Origin: Mesorhizobium amorphae
GTDB lineage: Bacteria; Pseudomonadota; Alphaproteobacteria; Rhizobiales; Rhizobiaceae
Direction: 5' to 3'
NCBI RefSeq assembly: GCF_014843845.1
Contig: NZ_JHQS01000128.1
Location: 1-64,000, forward strand
Length of the DNA: 64,000 nucleotides
The notes under the pieces: generated by a model
Told to the model about the DNA's origin: nothing
Database searches by the model: none
Seen by the model: only the letters and a program-made list of their open reading frames with translations
Shown: in pieces, positions 51,623 to 61,274 of the stretch
How the letters are laid out: the number at the start of each line of letters is the position of its first letter
How positions within the stretch are numbered: the first letter of the stretch is position 1
Position numbers and translations under genes: made by a program

Positions 51623-53937
51623 GCTGCCACCTTCACCGGCGTCGCCTTCTTGACCGGGATGCGCACCGACACGATTGTGCCGACGCCTTCAGTCGAGCGG
51701 ATCTTCAGTGCGCCGCCCTGCAGCTCGGCCAGCGAGCGCGAGATGGCCAGCCCGAGGCCGGATCCGGCATGGTTCTTGGAAAACTGGTTCTGCACCTGCT
51801 CGAACGGGCGGCCGAGCTTGCCCAGCGCTTCCTTGGGGATGCCGCAGCCATTGTCCTCGATGGTCAGCACCAGCGCGCCTGAGGTGTTGCGCGCCCTGAC
51901 CGAAATGTGGCCGCCCTGTCCGGTGAACTTCACCGCGTTGGACAGCAGGTTGATGACGATCTGCTTGATCGCGCGCCGGTCGGCGTAGAGCCGCATCGAA
52001 TCGGCGATGCGGGTTTCTACCGTGATCGATTTCTCGGCTGCCTGCAGCGAGACGACGCGCACGGTCTCCTTGATCAGCGGGCAGAGGTCGATTTCCTCGC
52101 GATCCACCGAGAACTGGCCGGCCTCGATCTTCGACATGTCGAGTATGTCGTTGATGACACCGAGCAGGTATTTGCCGCTGCCATTGATGTCGGTGGCATA
52201 TTCCTCGTAGCGCGGCGAGCCGAGCGGCCCGAACAGGCCCTGTTCCATCAGTTCGGAAAATCCGATGATGGCGTTGAGCGGCGTGCGCAATTCGTGAGAC
52301 ATGTTGGCCAGGAATTCGGATTTGGCCCGGTTGGCCGCCTCGGCGCGCTCGGTCTCCTTCATGTATTTGCGATTGAGCTCGACGAGCTCGCGCGCCCGTT
52401 CCTCCTCCGCCCGGCGGGCAAGGCTGAGATCGTGGATCGTCGCCATCAGCCGGCGCTCGCTGTCGACCAGCTTTTCCTGGTGCAGCTTGATCTGGGTGAT
52501 GTCGGAGCCGACCGAAACGGTGCCGCCATCCCTGGTCCGCAATTCGTTGACCTGCAGCCAGCGGCCATCGGCAAGCTGGCGTTCCAGCGTCACGCCCCCC
52601 TGCGGTCCGTTGCTGTTGGCGAGCCTGCGCTCCGAGGCGAAGGCCAGCATGTGCTCTTCCAGCGCCGTGCGCGCCGCGCCCGGCATCACGTCGCGGTCCG
52701 AAAGGCCGTTGTCCTTCTGGAACTTGGAATTGCACATGATCAGGTGCTCGGAAGCATCCCACAGCACGAAGGATTCGTTGATATTCTCGATCGCTGTCCT
52801 GAGCCTGAGATCCGCGGCTTCCGAGCGCAGCGCCAGATGCCGCTGTTCGGTTACGTCGACGGCAATGCCGATCAGCTGGATCTCCGGCGCTTCGGGGTCG
52901 ATCACCTGGGCCCTGGCGCGCATCCACACCCATTGCCCGTCGGCATGCCGCATGCGGAACACCTGGTCGATATGGTCGATCTCGCGCTCGACGATGCGGT
53001 TGGCAAGATCGAACAGGTCGCCATCTTCGGGATGGATGATCTCGTCGACCTCGCCGAACGACAGCATCGTATCGCAGGGCTCGTAGCCCAGCATGTCGTA
53101 CATCGAGCGCGACCAGTACATCTTGCCGCGCACCATGTCCCAGTCCCAAAGGCCGCAGCGACCGCGCACCAGCGCCATGTCGATGCGCTGGTGTGCTTCG
53201 AGGTAGATGCGGTCGGCGGCCTGAGCCCGCGCCGCCTGGCCGAAATAGGCATAGAGGATGATGATCAGCACGCCGGCCGTCAGCACGAACAGCGTGACGT
53301 TTAGGGAGACTGTCTTGCGCCAGCTGTCGAAGACCGCTTCCTGCGGCACCAGCACGGCGGCCGCGTTCTTGCGGCTCGCCGTCAGGCTCACCGCGGCGTA
53401 CCAGTTCTGTCCGGCGATGCTGACGTTCATGACTCCGGCGCGCTCGCCGAACATGAACAGCGGCTGGCCACCCTGGACGAGGCTGTCGAGCGAGCGTCCT
53501 TGCCAGCCGGTCGACAGTGGCGACACGGCAATGATCTTGAAGGCGTCGTCGGTGATCGCCAGCACATGGCTTCGGCCCATGGCGCCCAGCCGGCCGGCAT
53601 TCTCCAGAAGGTCCAGTGCGCCGGTGGAGGCGGCATTGGGGTCGGCGGCGATCGCGCTCGCCATTTGGCCCGCCGCCAGCGAGAGAATGGCCCTGGTGTC
53701 ACGCTCGACTTCGTCGCGCTCGTTCATCAGCGACAGGACGCGCAGTGCCGCGATAACGACCAGGAACAGGATGATGAGGGCAGGGATCGAACGGCGCAGC
53801 AAGGGCTCGGCTGCCAAGAGCCGCCGGTAGGCGGGTTCGGCGATCAGCCGCGTGTTGCCCGCAAGCCCGTCGCCGCGCGCCTCACGCCGCTCAAAAGCCG
53901 TCCCTCCGGGCGCGCCCCACGCGTCCGCCTTGGCCAT
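51619..53937 (-). CDS. pleC: PAS-domain sensor histidine kinase, PleC-like
   Basis: 772 residues from ATG 53937. Membrane segments at about residues 48-70 and 215-240 enclose a periplasmic sensor. Two PAS domains follow (about 262-372, MYDMLGYEPCDTMLSFGEVDEIIHPED; and 385-495, IENINESFVLWDASEHLIMCN), a coiled coil, HisKA with FLANMSHELRTPLNAIIGF and HATPase with INLLSNAVKFTGQ and GSGLGLAISRSLA. The gene between glnE and pepN in Sinorhizobium is pleC, the DivK phosphatase/kinase of polar development; context and domain order fit here. The name rests on synteny. Confidence 0.85.
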   Translation of the reverse strand: MAKADAWGAPGGTAFERREARGDGLAGNTRLIAEPAYRRLLAAEPLLRRSIPALIILFLVVIAALRVLSLMNERDEVERDTRAILSLAAGQMASAIAADPNAASTGALDLLENAGRLGAMGRSHVLAITDDAFKIIAVSPLSTGWQGRSLDSLVQGGQPLFMFGERAGVMNVSIAGQNWYAAVSLTASRKNAAAVLVPQEAVFDSWRKTVSLNVTLFVLTAGVLIIILYAYFGQAARAQAADRIYLEAHQRIDMALVRGRCGLWDWDMVRGKMYWSRSMYDMLGYEPCDTMLSFGEVDEIIHPEDGDLFDLANRIVEREIDHIDQVFRMRHADGQWVWMRARAQVIDPEAPEIQLIGIAVDVTEQRHLALRSEAADLRLRTAIENINESFVLWDASEHLIMCNSKFQKDNGLSDRDVMPGAARTALEEHMLAFASERRLANSNGPQGGVTLERQLADGRWLQVNELRTRDGGTVSVGSDITQIKLHQEKLVDSERRLMATIHDLSLARRAEEERARELVELNRKYMKETERAEAANRAKSEFLANMSHELRTPLNAIIGFSELMEQGLFGPLGSPRYEEYATDINGSGKYLLGVINDILDMSKIEAGQFSVDREEIDLCPLIKETVRVVSLQAAEKSITVETRIADSMRLYADRRAIKQIVINLLSNAVKFTGQGGHISVRARNTSGALVLTIEDNGCGIPKEALGKLGRPFEQVQNQFSKNHAGSGLGLAISRSLAELQGGALKIRSTEGVGTIVSVRIPVKKATPVKVAA

Positions 53938-54096
53938 AAATGGCTACTCCCCGAATCCCTGTGCTTGACGACCCGGCAACAGCGCACGTCCGAATCGTCT
54001 CTAAGGAATCAAAGGTGATTCGCCTTGTCCAGAGGCGCGGCCAAAAAAGATTAAAAATCGACTAAAATAACGCCTTTCCGACCCGGCAGGCGCGAT

Positions 54097-54130
54097 CTTC
54101 CCTTCTTCCCCCACAAGGGGGAGGGAAGGG
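54097..54130 (-). terminator. hairpin downstream of pepN, CTTCCC-type repeat
   Basis: Pyrimidine-rich CTTCCCTTCTTCCCCC and GGGGGAGGGAAG pair around an ACAA loop, immediately after the pepN stop. It resembles a very common rhizobial intergenic element (cccctcccccacaaggggagg-type); it may end pepN transcription, though no U run follows. Confidence 0.5.
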
Positions 54131-54133
54131 CGC

Positions 54134-56779
54134 TCACGCCAGCGTGCGCTCCACAATGTCGCGCAAATCGGCCGACAGGTTTTCGGCACTGGCGATCTTG
54201 AGCAGCGCCTCCCTGGCCTTGGCCTGGCGGATTGGCTCCAGCGAGCGCCATGAGCGCAGCGCCGTCGCCAGCCTGGCCGCCACTTGCGGGTTGCGCTTTT
54301 CGACCGCGAGCACAGTCTCGCCAAAGAAGCGGTAGCCTTCGCCGTCGGCGCGGTGGAAGCCGGTCTGGTTGGCGCTGGAGAAGGTGCCGACCAGCGAGCG
54401 CACCCGGTTCGGATTGGCCATCGAGAACCCCGCGTGCTTCGTCAGAGCGCGCACCGTCTCGACGGTTTGCGGACCGGGCACGCCGGCCTGGATCTGGAAC
54501 CACTTGTCCATCACCAATGCGTCGCTGCCATATTTCGTTTCGAAATCGGCCAGGGCTCTCGCCGCCTCGGGCGAGCCGCGATGGCGGTGTGCAAGCACGG
54601 TCAGCGCCGCGGCGCGGTCGGTCATGTTGGTGGCGGAACGGAAATGGCGGGCCGCGAGTTCGGTGCCTTCCGGCAGCAGCGTGAGATAGTCGAGCAGGAT
54701 GTTGCGTAGCGACCGCCGCCCAGCGCTCGCCGCATCCGGGCTGAACGGCCCTTTGTCGGCAAGGCGATCGTAGAGACTGGTGAAGGTCTCGCGGTTCGCG
54801 TTGGCGATCGCCATCGCCAGCGCCTCGCGGGCGGTGAAGATCGCGTCCGGGTCGATGCCCTTGCCGATGTCGCGGGCGATGTCGGCCTCGCCGGGAAGCG
54901 CCAGCGCCAGCGCGCGGTAGGCCGGCTCCAGCGTCTCGTCGCCGGCGATCTTGCCGGCGAGTTCGGTCAGCCGCGCCGTGTAGACCGGCTCATTGCCGCC
55001 GAGGATCTGGCGGAAGGCCGCAATCAGTGCGTCGGTCAACAGCGTGTTGAACGCTTGCCAGCGCGAGAAGCTGTCGCTGTCATGGCCGGCCAGGAAGAAC
55101 TGGTCGTCGGCCTTCTGCTCGACCGACAGCGTGATCGGCGCTGAGAAGCCGCGGTTGAGCGACACAGCCGGGCGCTCGGCCACGCCCGAGAAGCGCACGA
55201 CCTGCCGGCGCTTGCGGATGTGGATGACGCCGTCCTCGACGGTGGCGCCCTCGACGCCTTCATAGGCGACGGGACTGCCATCGGCGCCGACCAGGCCGAA
55301 GGCCAACGGAATGTGCATCAGCCGCTTGCGGCTTTCCGACGGCGTCGGCGGCACCGACTGCTCGATCTCCAGCGTGAATTCCCGCGCCGCCGGATTGTGC
55401 CGCGAGCTCACCGTCAGGTTCGGCGTGCCGGCCTGATGGTACCAGAGCGCAAACTGCGACAGGTCGCGCCCGGAAACATCCTCGAACACTTTCAGGAAAT
55501 CCTCGATCGTCGCCGCCTCGCCGTCATGGCGTTCGAAATAGAGGTCCATGCCGGCACGGAACGCGTCAGCGCCGAGGATGGTGCGGATCATGCGCACCAC
55601 TTCCGAACCCTTTTCGTAGACCGTCGCCGTGTAGAAATTGTTGATCTCGCGGTAGCGGCGCGGCCGCACCGGATGTGCCAGCGGCCCCTGGTCCTCGGGG
55701 AATTGATGCGCGCGCAGCGTACGCACCTCGGCGATGCGCTTCACCGCCCGCGAGCGCTGGTCGGCGGAGAATTCGTGGTCGCGAAAGACCGTCAGCCCTT
55801 CCTTCAGGCAAAGCTGGAACCAGTCGCGGCAAGTGATTCTGTTGCCGGTCCAATTGTGGAAATACTCATGCGCGATGATCGCCTCGATATTGGCGAAATC
55901 GGCATCGGTCGCGGTCTCCTCGTCGGCCAGCACATATTTGTCGTTGAAGACGTTGAGGCCCTTGTTCTCCATCGCCCCCATGTTGAAGTCGGACACGGCG
56001 ACGATGTTGAAGACGTCGAGATCGTATTCGCGCCCGAAGGCTTCTTCATCCCACGTCATCGACCGCTTCAGCGCATCCATCGCGTAGCTGGCGAGCCGCT
56101 CCTTGCCGGGTTCGACAAAGATGCCGAGCTCGACTTCGCGGCCGGACATGGTGATGAAGCTGTCGGCCACCTTGCCGAGCGCGCCGGCCACCAGCGCGAA
56201 CAGATAGGATGGCTTGGGGAAGGGATCGTGCCAGACCGCGTAGTGCCAGCCGTCGGCAAGGTTGCCGCTGCCGGCCGGGTTGCCGTTGGACAGAAGCAGC
56301 GGCGCCTCGTCCAGCTTAGCCTCGATGCGCACCGTGTAGACCGACAAGATGTCGGGACGGTCGAGGAAATAGGTGATGCGGCGAAAGCCCTCGGCCTCGC
56401 ATTGCGTGCAGTAGACAGAGTTGGAGCGATAGAGGCCCATGAGAGTTTCGTTGCCCGCCGGCGCGACTTCGGTCTCGATCAGCAACTGGAAGCGGGGCGC
56501 CGCCGGCGGCCGGGAAATTGTCAGTTGATCCGGCGTCGCCAGGAAATCCGTGGACTGAAGCTCGCGGCCGTCGATGGCGACACGGATGAGCGTCAGTCCG
56601 TCACCATCCAGAACCAGCGGTGCAGATGCCGCGACGCCGTCACGGCGTTCGATCGTCAAGGTTGCGGTGACGCGGGTCGCCTCCGGGGAAAGGCGGAAAA
56701 CAAGGCTGGTTTCCAAAATGAGATAGTCGCTGGGGCGATAGTCTTCGAGCCTGAAGACATGGCCGGTATCGGTGCGCAT
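54134..56779 (-). CDS. pepN: aminopeptidase N (M1 family)
   Basis: 881 residues from ATG 56779. N-terminal beta domain; catalytic domain with GAMENKGLNVF (substrate exopeptidase motif) and the zinc motif HEYFHNWTGNRIT, with the distal Glu in LKEGLTVFRDHEF; then the beta-sandwich and an all-helical C-terminal domain, as in E. coli PepN. Removes N-terminal residues from peptides in the cytoplasm. Divergent from the molybdopterin subunit gene, 152 nt away. Confidence 0.95.
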   Translation of the reverse strand: MRTDTGHVFRLEDYRPSDYLILETSLVFRLSPEATRVTATLTIERRDGVAASAPLVLDGDGLTLIRVAIDGRELQSTDFLATPDQLTISRPPAAPRFQLLIETEVAPAGNETLMGLYRSNSVYCTQCEAEGFRRITYFLDRPDILSVYTVRIEAKLDEAPLLLSNGNPAGSGNLADGWHYAVWHDPFPKPSYLFALVAGALGKVADSFITMSGREVELGIFVEPGKERLASYAMDALKRSMTWDEEAFGREYDLDVFNIVAVSDFNMGAMENKGLNVFNDKYVLADEETATDADFANIEAIIAHEYFHNWTGNRITCRDWFQLCLKEGLTVFRDHEFSADQRSRAVKRIAEVRTLRAHQFPEDQGPLAHPVRPRRYREINNFYTATVYEKGSEVVRMIRTILGADAFRAGMDLYFERHDGEAATIEDFLKVFEDVSGRDLSQFALWYHQAGTPNLTVSSRHNPAAREFTLEIEQSVPPTPSESRKRLMHIPLAFGLVGADGSPVAYEGVEGATVEDGVIHIRKRRQVVRFSGVAERPAVSLNRGFSAPITLSVEQKADDQFFLAGHDSDSFSRWQAFNTLLTDALIAAFRQILGGNEPVYTARLTELAGKIAGDETLEPAYRALALALPGEADIARDIGKGIDPDAIFTAREALAMAIANANRETFTSLYDRLADKGPFSPDAASAGRRSLRNILLDYLTLLPEGTELAARHFRSATNMTDRAAALTVLAHRHRGSPEAARALADFETKYGSDALVMDKWFQIQAGVPGPQTVETVRALTKHAGFSMANPNRVRSLVGTFSSANQTGFHRADGEGYRFFGETVLAVEKRNPQVAARLATALRSWRSLEPIRQAKAREALLKIASAENLSADLRDIVERTLA

Positions 56780-56931
56780 TCCCTTGGGTTTCCCGTCGAT
56801 TTTCGTGGCGGAAAGTGTGTCCGCTGGTCCAAAAAATTCGAAGTCCGCGCTCTTTACACGAAACGGTCACTCGACAAAACTGCACCAGTGCCTATTTCAG
56901 GCACTCGTTTCCCAATCATCGCGAGGCATTC

Positions 56932-59238
56932 ATGACCGTCGTCACACCGAAATTCGGCATGGGCGCGTCCGTGTTGCGGCGCGAGGACCAGGCTTTCATC
57001 AAGGGCGAGGGGCGTTACACCGACGACATCAGCCCTGCCGGCTTGCTGCACGGCTATGTGCTGCGCTCGCCGGTCGCCAAGGCGAGCTTCACCATCGCCT
57101 CGACCGAAGCGGCAAGGGCCGCGCCTGGCGTCCATCTGGTGCTGACCGGTGCCGATCTCACCCATCTCGGCAAGCTGAAGTCCGGCGTCATGCAGCGGCA
57201 GCCCGACGGCACCAAGGCGCCGACCCGCGACATCCCGATCCTGTGCAGCGACAGGGTCAATTATGTCGGCGATGCCGTCGCCTTCGTCGTTGCCGACAGC
57301 CGCGCGCTGGCGCAGGACGCGGCCGAGATGATCGAGGTCGACTACGACAGCGAGGATGCCGCCTCCGGCACCGCCACCGCGTTGGATGAAGGCACGCCGC
57401 TGGTCTGGCCGGAACTCGGCTCCAACCGCGCCTTCACCTACCATATCGGCGACAAGGCCCGGACTGCGGCTGCCTTTGCCAAGGCCGCGCACGTCACCCG
57501 CATCGAGTTCGTCAACAACCGGTTGGTCTGCAACTACATGGAGCCGCGCTCGGCGATCGGCGAATGGAATGTGGACGAGAACCGCTTCGTGCTGACCACG
57601 GGGTCTCAGGGCGTGCATTCGATGCAGTACATCATCGCCGACCTGTTCAAGATCAAGAAGAGTGAGCTGCGCGTCATCACGCCGGATGTCGGCGGCGGCT
57701 TCGGGCCGAAGAGTTTCGTCTATCGTGAATATCCGCTGGTGCTGGAGGCGGCCAAGCGGCTGGGGCGCCCGGTCAAATGGGCGGGCGACCGCACCGAGCA
57801 CTTCCTCACCGACGCGCAAGGCCGCGACAATGTCGTCAAAGCCGAAATGGCCCTCGACAAGGACGGCCGCTTCCTCGGCATGAAGGTCGACTTATTGGCC
57901 AATATGGGCGCCTATGTCTCGCAATACGGCCCGTTCATCCCCTATGTCGGCGTCACCATGTCGACCGGCGTCTACGATATCGGGGCGCTCGACGTGTCGG
58001 TGACCGGCCTCTACACCAACACCTGCCCGGTCGACGCCTATCGCGGCGCCGGCCGCCCGGAGGCGGCTCTGCTGCTGGAGAAGCTCGTCGACGCCTGCGC
58101 CCACGACCTCGGCCTGCCGGTCGAGGAGATACGGCGGAAGAATTTCATCCGCCCCGAGCAATTCCCCTACCGCACGCAGACCGACCGCCTCTACGACACC
58201 GGCGAATTCGCCGGCCACATGGACCGCGCCATCGAGCAGGCCGAGTGGAAGGCGTTCCCGAAGCGGCTCGAACAGTCGAAGGCAGCCGGAAAGATCCGCG
58301 GTATCGGCATGGCGACCTATATCGAGGCCTGTGCCTTTCCGGGCTCGGAGCCGGCCTTTGTCGAGCTGAACGGCGATGGTACCGTGACGCTTAAGATCGG
58401 CACCCAGACCAACGGTCAGGGCCACGCCACCGCCTATGCGCAGTTCCTGTCGGAAAAGCTCAATCTGCCGATCGAAAAAATCCATGTCCGGCAGGGCGAC
58501 ACCGACGAGTTGAAGGACGGCGGCGGCACTGGCGGCTCGCGCTCCATTCCCCTTGGCGGCGTATCGGCGTCACGCGCCGGCGAGGACCTCGCCAACAAGA
58601 TCAAGCGCATCGCCGCCGACGAACTGGAAGCCTCGGCCGGCGACATCGAACTCTCCGATGGCGTCGCCCGCATCGTCGGCACCGACCGCACGATCGATTT
58701 TTCCAGCATCGCCAAGGCGGCCAAGACGCCGGACGATCTCAAAGGTTTCGGCGAATTCGTCCAGGATGAATGCACGTATCCGAATGGCACCCATATCTGC
58801 GAGGTCGAGATCGATCCCGACACCGGCACGACGGACATCGTGCGCTACACCATCGTCGACGATTTCGGCGTCACGGTGAACCCGATCCTGCTTGCTGGCC
58901 AGGTGCATGGCGGCGTCGTCCAGGGCATAGGCCAGGCGCTGACCGAAGACACCGTGTATGGCGAGGATGGCCAGCTTCTGACGGCGAGCTTCATGGATTA
59001 TGCCATGCCGCGCGCCGACAATTTCCCGTTCTTCCATTTCGAGACCCGCAACGTGCCTTCGACCACCAACGCACTGGGCATCAAGGGCGCCGGCGAGGCC
59101 GGCACGATCGGCGCGACACCGGCCGCGCTCAACGCGGTGACCGACGCGCTCTGGCGCGCCCACGGCATCAGGCATATCGAGATGCCGGCAACGCCGGCGC
59201 GCATCTGGGCGGCGATCCAGGAAGCATCGCCGGCGTGA
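56932..59238 (+). CDS. xanthine dehydrogenase/CO dehydrogenase-type molybdopterin large subunit, orphan
   Basis: 768 residues from ATG 56932. Family signatures: GEGRYTDDI and GDAVAFVVAD in the N-terminal domain, then the molybdopterin-binding domain with GGGFGPKSFVYREYP, the active-site loop DAYRGAGRPEAALLLEKLVD and the C-terminal GIKGAGEAGTIGATPA with the catalytic-type Glu. The loop is AYRGAGR, the form-II type, not the AYRCSFR of true CO dehydrogenase. Medium (FAD) and small (Fe-S) subunit genes are absent on both sides, so partners must be encoded elsewhere or the protein works alone with them. It overlaps the transporter gene by 4 nt. Substrate unknown. Confidence 0.88.
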   Translation: MTVVTPKFGMGASVLRREDQAFIKGEGRYTDDISPAGLLHGYVLRSPVAKASFTIASTEAARAAPGVHLVLTGADLTHLGKLKSGVMQRQPDGTKAPTRDIPILCSDRVNYVGDAVAFVVADSRALAQDAAEMIEVDYDSEDAASGTATALDEGTPLVWPELGSNRAFTYHIGDKARTAAAFAKAAHVTRIEFVNNRLVCNYMEPRSAIGEWNVDENRFVLTTGSQGVHSMQYIIADLFKIKKSELRVITPDVGGGFGPKSFVYREYPLVLEAAKRLGRPVKWAGDRTEHFLTDAQGRDNVVKAEMALDKDGRFLGMKVDLLANMGAYVSQYGPFIPYVGVTMSTGVYDIGALDVSVTGLYTNTCPVDAYRGAGRPEAALLLEKLVDACAHDLGLPVEEIRRKNFIRPEQFPYRTQTDRLYDTGEFAGHMDRAIEQAEWKAFPKRLEQSKAAGKIRGIGMATYIEACAFPGSEPAFVELNGDGTVTLKIGTQTNGQGHATAYAQFLSEKLNLPIEKIHVRQGDTDELKDGGGTGGSRSIPLGGVSASRAGEDLANKIKRIAADELEASAGDIELSDGVARIVGTDRTIDFSSIAKAAKTPDDLKGFGEFVQDECTYPNGTHICEVEIDPDTGTTDIVRYTIVDDFGVTVNPILLAGQVHGGVVQGIGQALTEDTVYGEDGQLLTASFMDYAMPRADNFPFFHFETRNVPSTTNALGIKGAGEAGTIGATPAALNAVTDALWRAHGIRHIEMPATPARIWAAIQEASPA

Positions 59239-60212
59239 CGGCGGAGAAGAAGGCCGAGCCGAAGGTTGGCGGCGATCATGCCGTCGGCCACAGCACATTG
59301 CGGGGCATCGCGCTCAAGATCGTTTCGGTGGCGGTCTTCGTCGGCATGTCGACCTGCATCAAGGCGGCAGGCACGGTGCCGGCAGGGCAGATCGTCTTCT
59401 TCCGCTCCTTCTTCGCCATCTTTCCGATCATTGCCTTCCTCGCCTTCAGGGGAAAGCTCGGCACCGCGTTCACGACCAAACGGCCGTTCAACCACGTCGC
59501 GCGCGGTGTCGTCGGCGTCGGTGCCATGGGGCTCGGCTTCTTCGCGCTGACCAGACTGCCGCTGCCAGAGGCGATCACGCTCAACTATGCCCAGCCGTTG
59601 CTGGTGGTGGTGTTCTCCTCGATCTTCCTCGGCGAGGCGATCCGCGTCTATCGCTGGAGTGCTGTCGCGGTCGGCCTTGTCGGCGTGCTGATCATCTCCT
59701 GGCCGGAACTGACGCTGCTGCGTTCGGGCGCCGCGCTTGGCGACCAGGAGGTGCTCGGCGTGATTGCCGCGCTGATTGCCGCCGCGATCTCGGCCGTCGC
59801 CATGCTTCTGGTGCGCAACCTCGTCCAGACCGAGAAGACTGCGACCATCGTGCTCTGGTTCTCTTCGACGGCGAGCGTCATGTCGCTGTTGTCGCTGCCG
59901 TTCGGCTGGCAGGCGTTGACGCCGGGCCAGACGGCGCTGCTGGTCGCGGCCGGGTTCTGCGGCGGGCTCGGCCAGATTCTGATGACGGCGGCCTACCGCC
60001 ATGCCGAGGCCTCGGTCGTGGCGCCGTTCGAATACACCTCGATGATCCTCGGCGTCGTCGTCGGCTACCTGGTGTTCGGCGACGTGGCGTCACTCAACAT
60101 GCTGGCCGGCGGCGCGATCGTCGTAGCCGCCGGCATCTTCATCATCTGGCGCGAGCGGCAGTTGGGGCTTGAGCGCACACGCACCCGAAAGGCTACGCCG
60201 CCGCAGGGCTGA
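59235..60212 (+). CDS. EamA/DMT-family transporter
   Basis: 325 residues from GTG 59235, overlapping the stop of the molybdopterin gene by 4 nt. Ten membrane segments in two EamA repeats: the first includes TCIKAAGTVPAGQIVFFRSFFA and LNYAQPLLVVVFSSIFLGE, the second GLGQILMTAAYRHAEASVVAPFEYTS. DMT carriers export or import metabolites such as amino acids. Translational coupling with the oxidase-type subunit suggests a related substrate, perhaps a product of its reaction. Confidence 0.88.
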   Translation: MTAEKKAEPKVGGDHAVGHSTLRGIALKIVSVAVFVGMSTCIKAAGTVPAGQIVFFRSFFAIFPIIAFLAFRGKLGTAFTTKRPFNHVARGVVGVGAMGLGFFALTRLPLPEAITLNYAQPLLVVVFSSIFLGEAIRVYRWSAVAVGLVGVLIISWPELTLLRSGAALGDQEVLGVIAALIAAAISAVAMLLVRNLVQTEKTATIVLWFSSTASVMSLLSLPFGWQALTPGQTALLVAAGFCGGLGQILMTAAYRHAEASVVAPFEYTSMILGVVVGYLVFGDVASLNMLAGGAIVVAAGIFIIWRERQLGLERTRTRKATPPQG

Positions 60213-60254
60213 CTTCGTTCTGTCGAGTTCCTTCAAACCTCGCGACCTTTCCCG

Positions 60255-61070
60255 TTACGACACCTTCGCCGCCTGTTCCTTCGCCATCCGCACCAGCACC
60301 GTTCTCGTCGGCTCGTCGGCCGGGAAAAAGGACTCGATCGCCAGTTCCGACAGCGTCACATCGAGCGGCGTGCCGAAGACGGTGATGGTGCTGATGAAGG
60401 ACAGCACCTGGTCGCCATGCGCGAGCCTCAGCGGATGGACGATACCATCAGGCTCGACCGGAACGGGACGACCGCCCTTGAGGCCGGACGGATAGGACCG
60501 CAGTTCACGCTCCAGCTCGATCAGCACCGGATCGCCGCTGGCATCGTTCTGGTGCTTCAGCCGCTCCAGCAGATGCGCCCGCCATTCCGCCAAATTGACG
60601 ATGCGCGGCGCGACGCCGCCCGGATGCAGGCTAAGCCGCAGCACATTGACCGGCGGTTTGAGCAAGGACGCTTCGCTGATATCCGCCAGCAGCGGGCCGA
60701 CGGCGGCATTCGCCGAAACCAGGTTCCAGTGCCGGTCCACCGCCAGAGCAGGGAATGGCTCGTGCCCCCTGAGCACGGTTTCGACCGCAGCCATCGCCGG
60801 CGCCAGCGTCGTGTCGGTGAGCGACCGCTCGCTGAAGCTTGGCGCAAATCCCGCCGCCAGCAAAAGCTGGTTGCGTTGCCGCAGCGGGATCGACAGCTGT
60901 TCGGCTAGATGCAGCACCATGTCGCGCGAGGGCGCCGCGCGACCACTCTCGACGAAGCTTAGGTGCCGTTGCGAGATCTCGGCCTCCATGGCGAGGTCGA
61001 GCTGGCTCATGCGCCTGCGCGTGCGCCATTCGCGGATCAGGCTGCCGGCGGAACTCTGGGCTGTTGTCAT
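60255..61070 (-). CDS. XRE-family regulator with MmyB-like ligand domain
   Basis: 271 residues from ATG 61070. HTH_3 at about residues 10-65 (LIREWRTRRRMSQLDLAMEAEISQRHLSFVESGR), followed by a long C-terminal domain of the MmyB type (PAMAAVETVLRGHEPFPALAVDRHWNLVSANAA, then LPSVNVLRL-like LKPPVNVLRLSLHPGG). MmyB-type regulators bind fatty acids or related ligands in some species and often sit beside short-chain oxidoreductases. Convergent with the transporter gene. Regulatory target unknown; it may control the oxidase/transporter pair across the gap. Confidence 0.88.
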   Translation of the reverse strand: MTTAQSSAGSLIREWRTRRRMSQLDLAMEAEISQRHLSFVESGRAAPSRDMVLHLAEQLSIPLRQRNQLLLAAGFAPSFSERSLTDTTLAPAMAAVETVLRGHEPFPALAVDRHWNLVSANAAVGPLLADISEASLLKPPVNVLRLSLHPGGVAPRIVNLAEWRAHLLERLKHQNDASGDPVLIELERELRSYPSGLKGGRPVPVEPDGIVHPLRLAHGDQVLSFISTITVFGTPLDVTLSELAIESFFPADEPTRTVLVRMAKEQAAKVS

Positions 61071-61274
61071 GGGGCATGGTTAGGCCGGCAGCGGACGCAT
61101 TTCAATTACCTACGGAGTAGTCGGCGTTCGTGCCAAAGCTGAACATCGGCTACATCACCGCAACGCATCTTCAACCATCGCGCGAAGTTTTGACGCTCGT
61201 TCGCGATTGAGAAGCCACGGACGGACTATCTTACTCACCGGGTTCGACTAAGCGAGGTGGACGCATGGGATCTC

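Noticed and set aside
55220..56935. 571-residue open frame opposite pepN
   Set aside because: Antisense shadow of a clear M1 aminopeptidase; no domain signatures.
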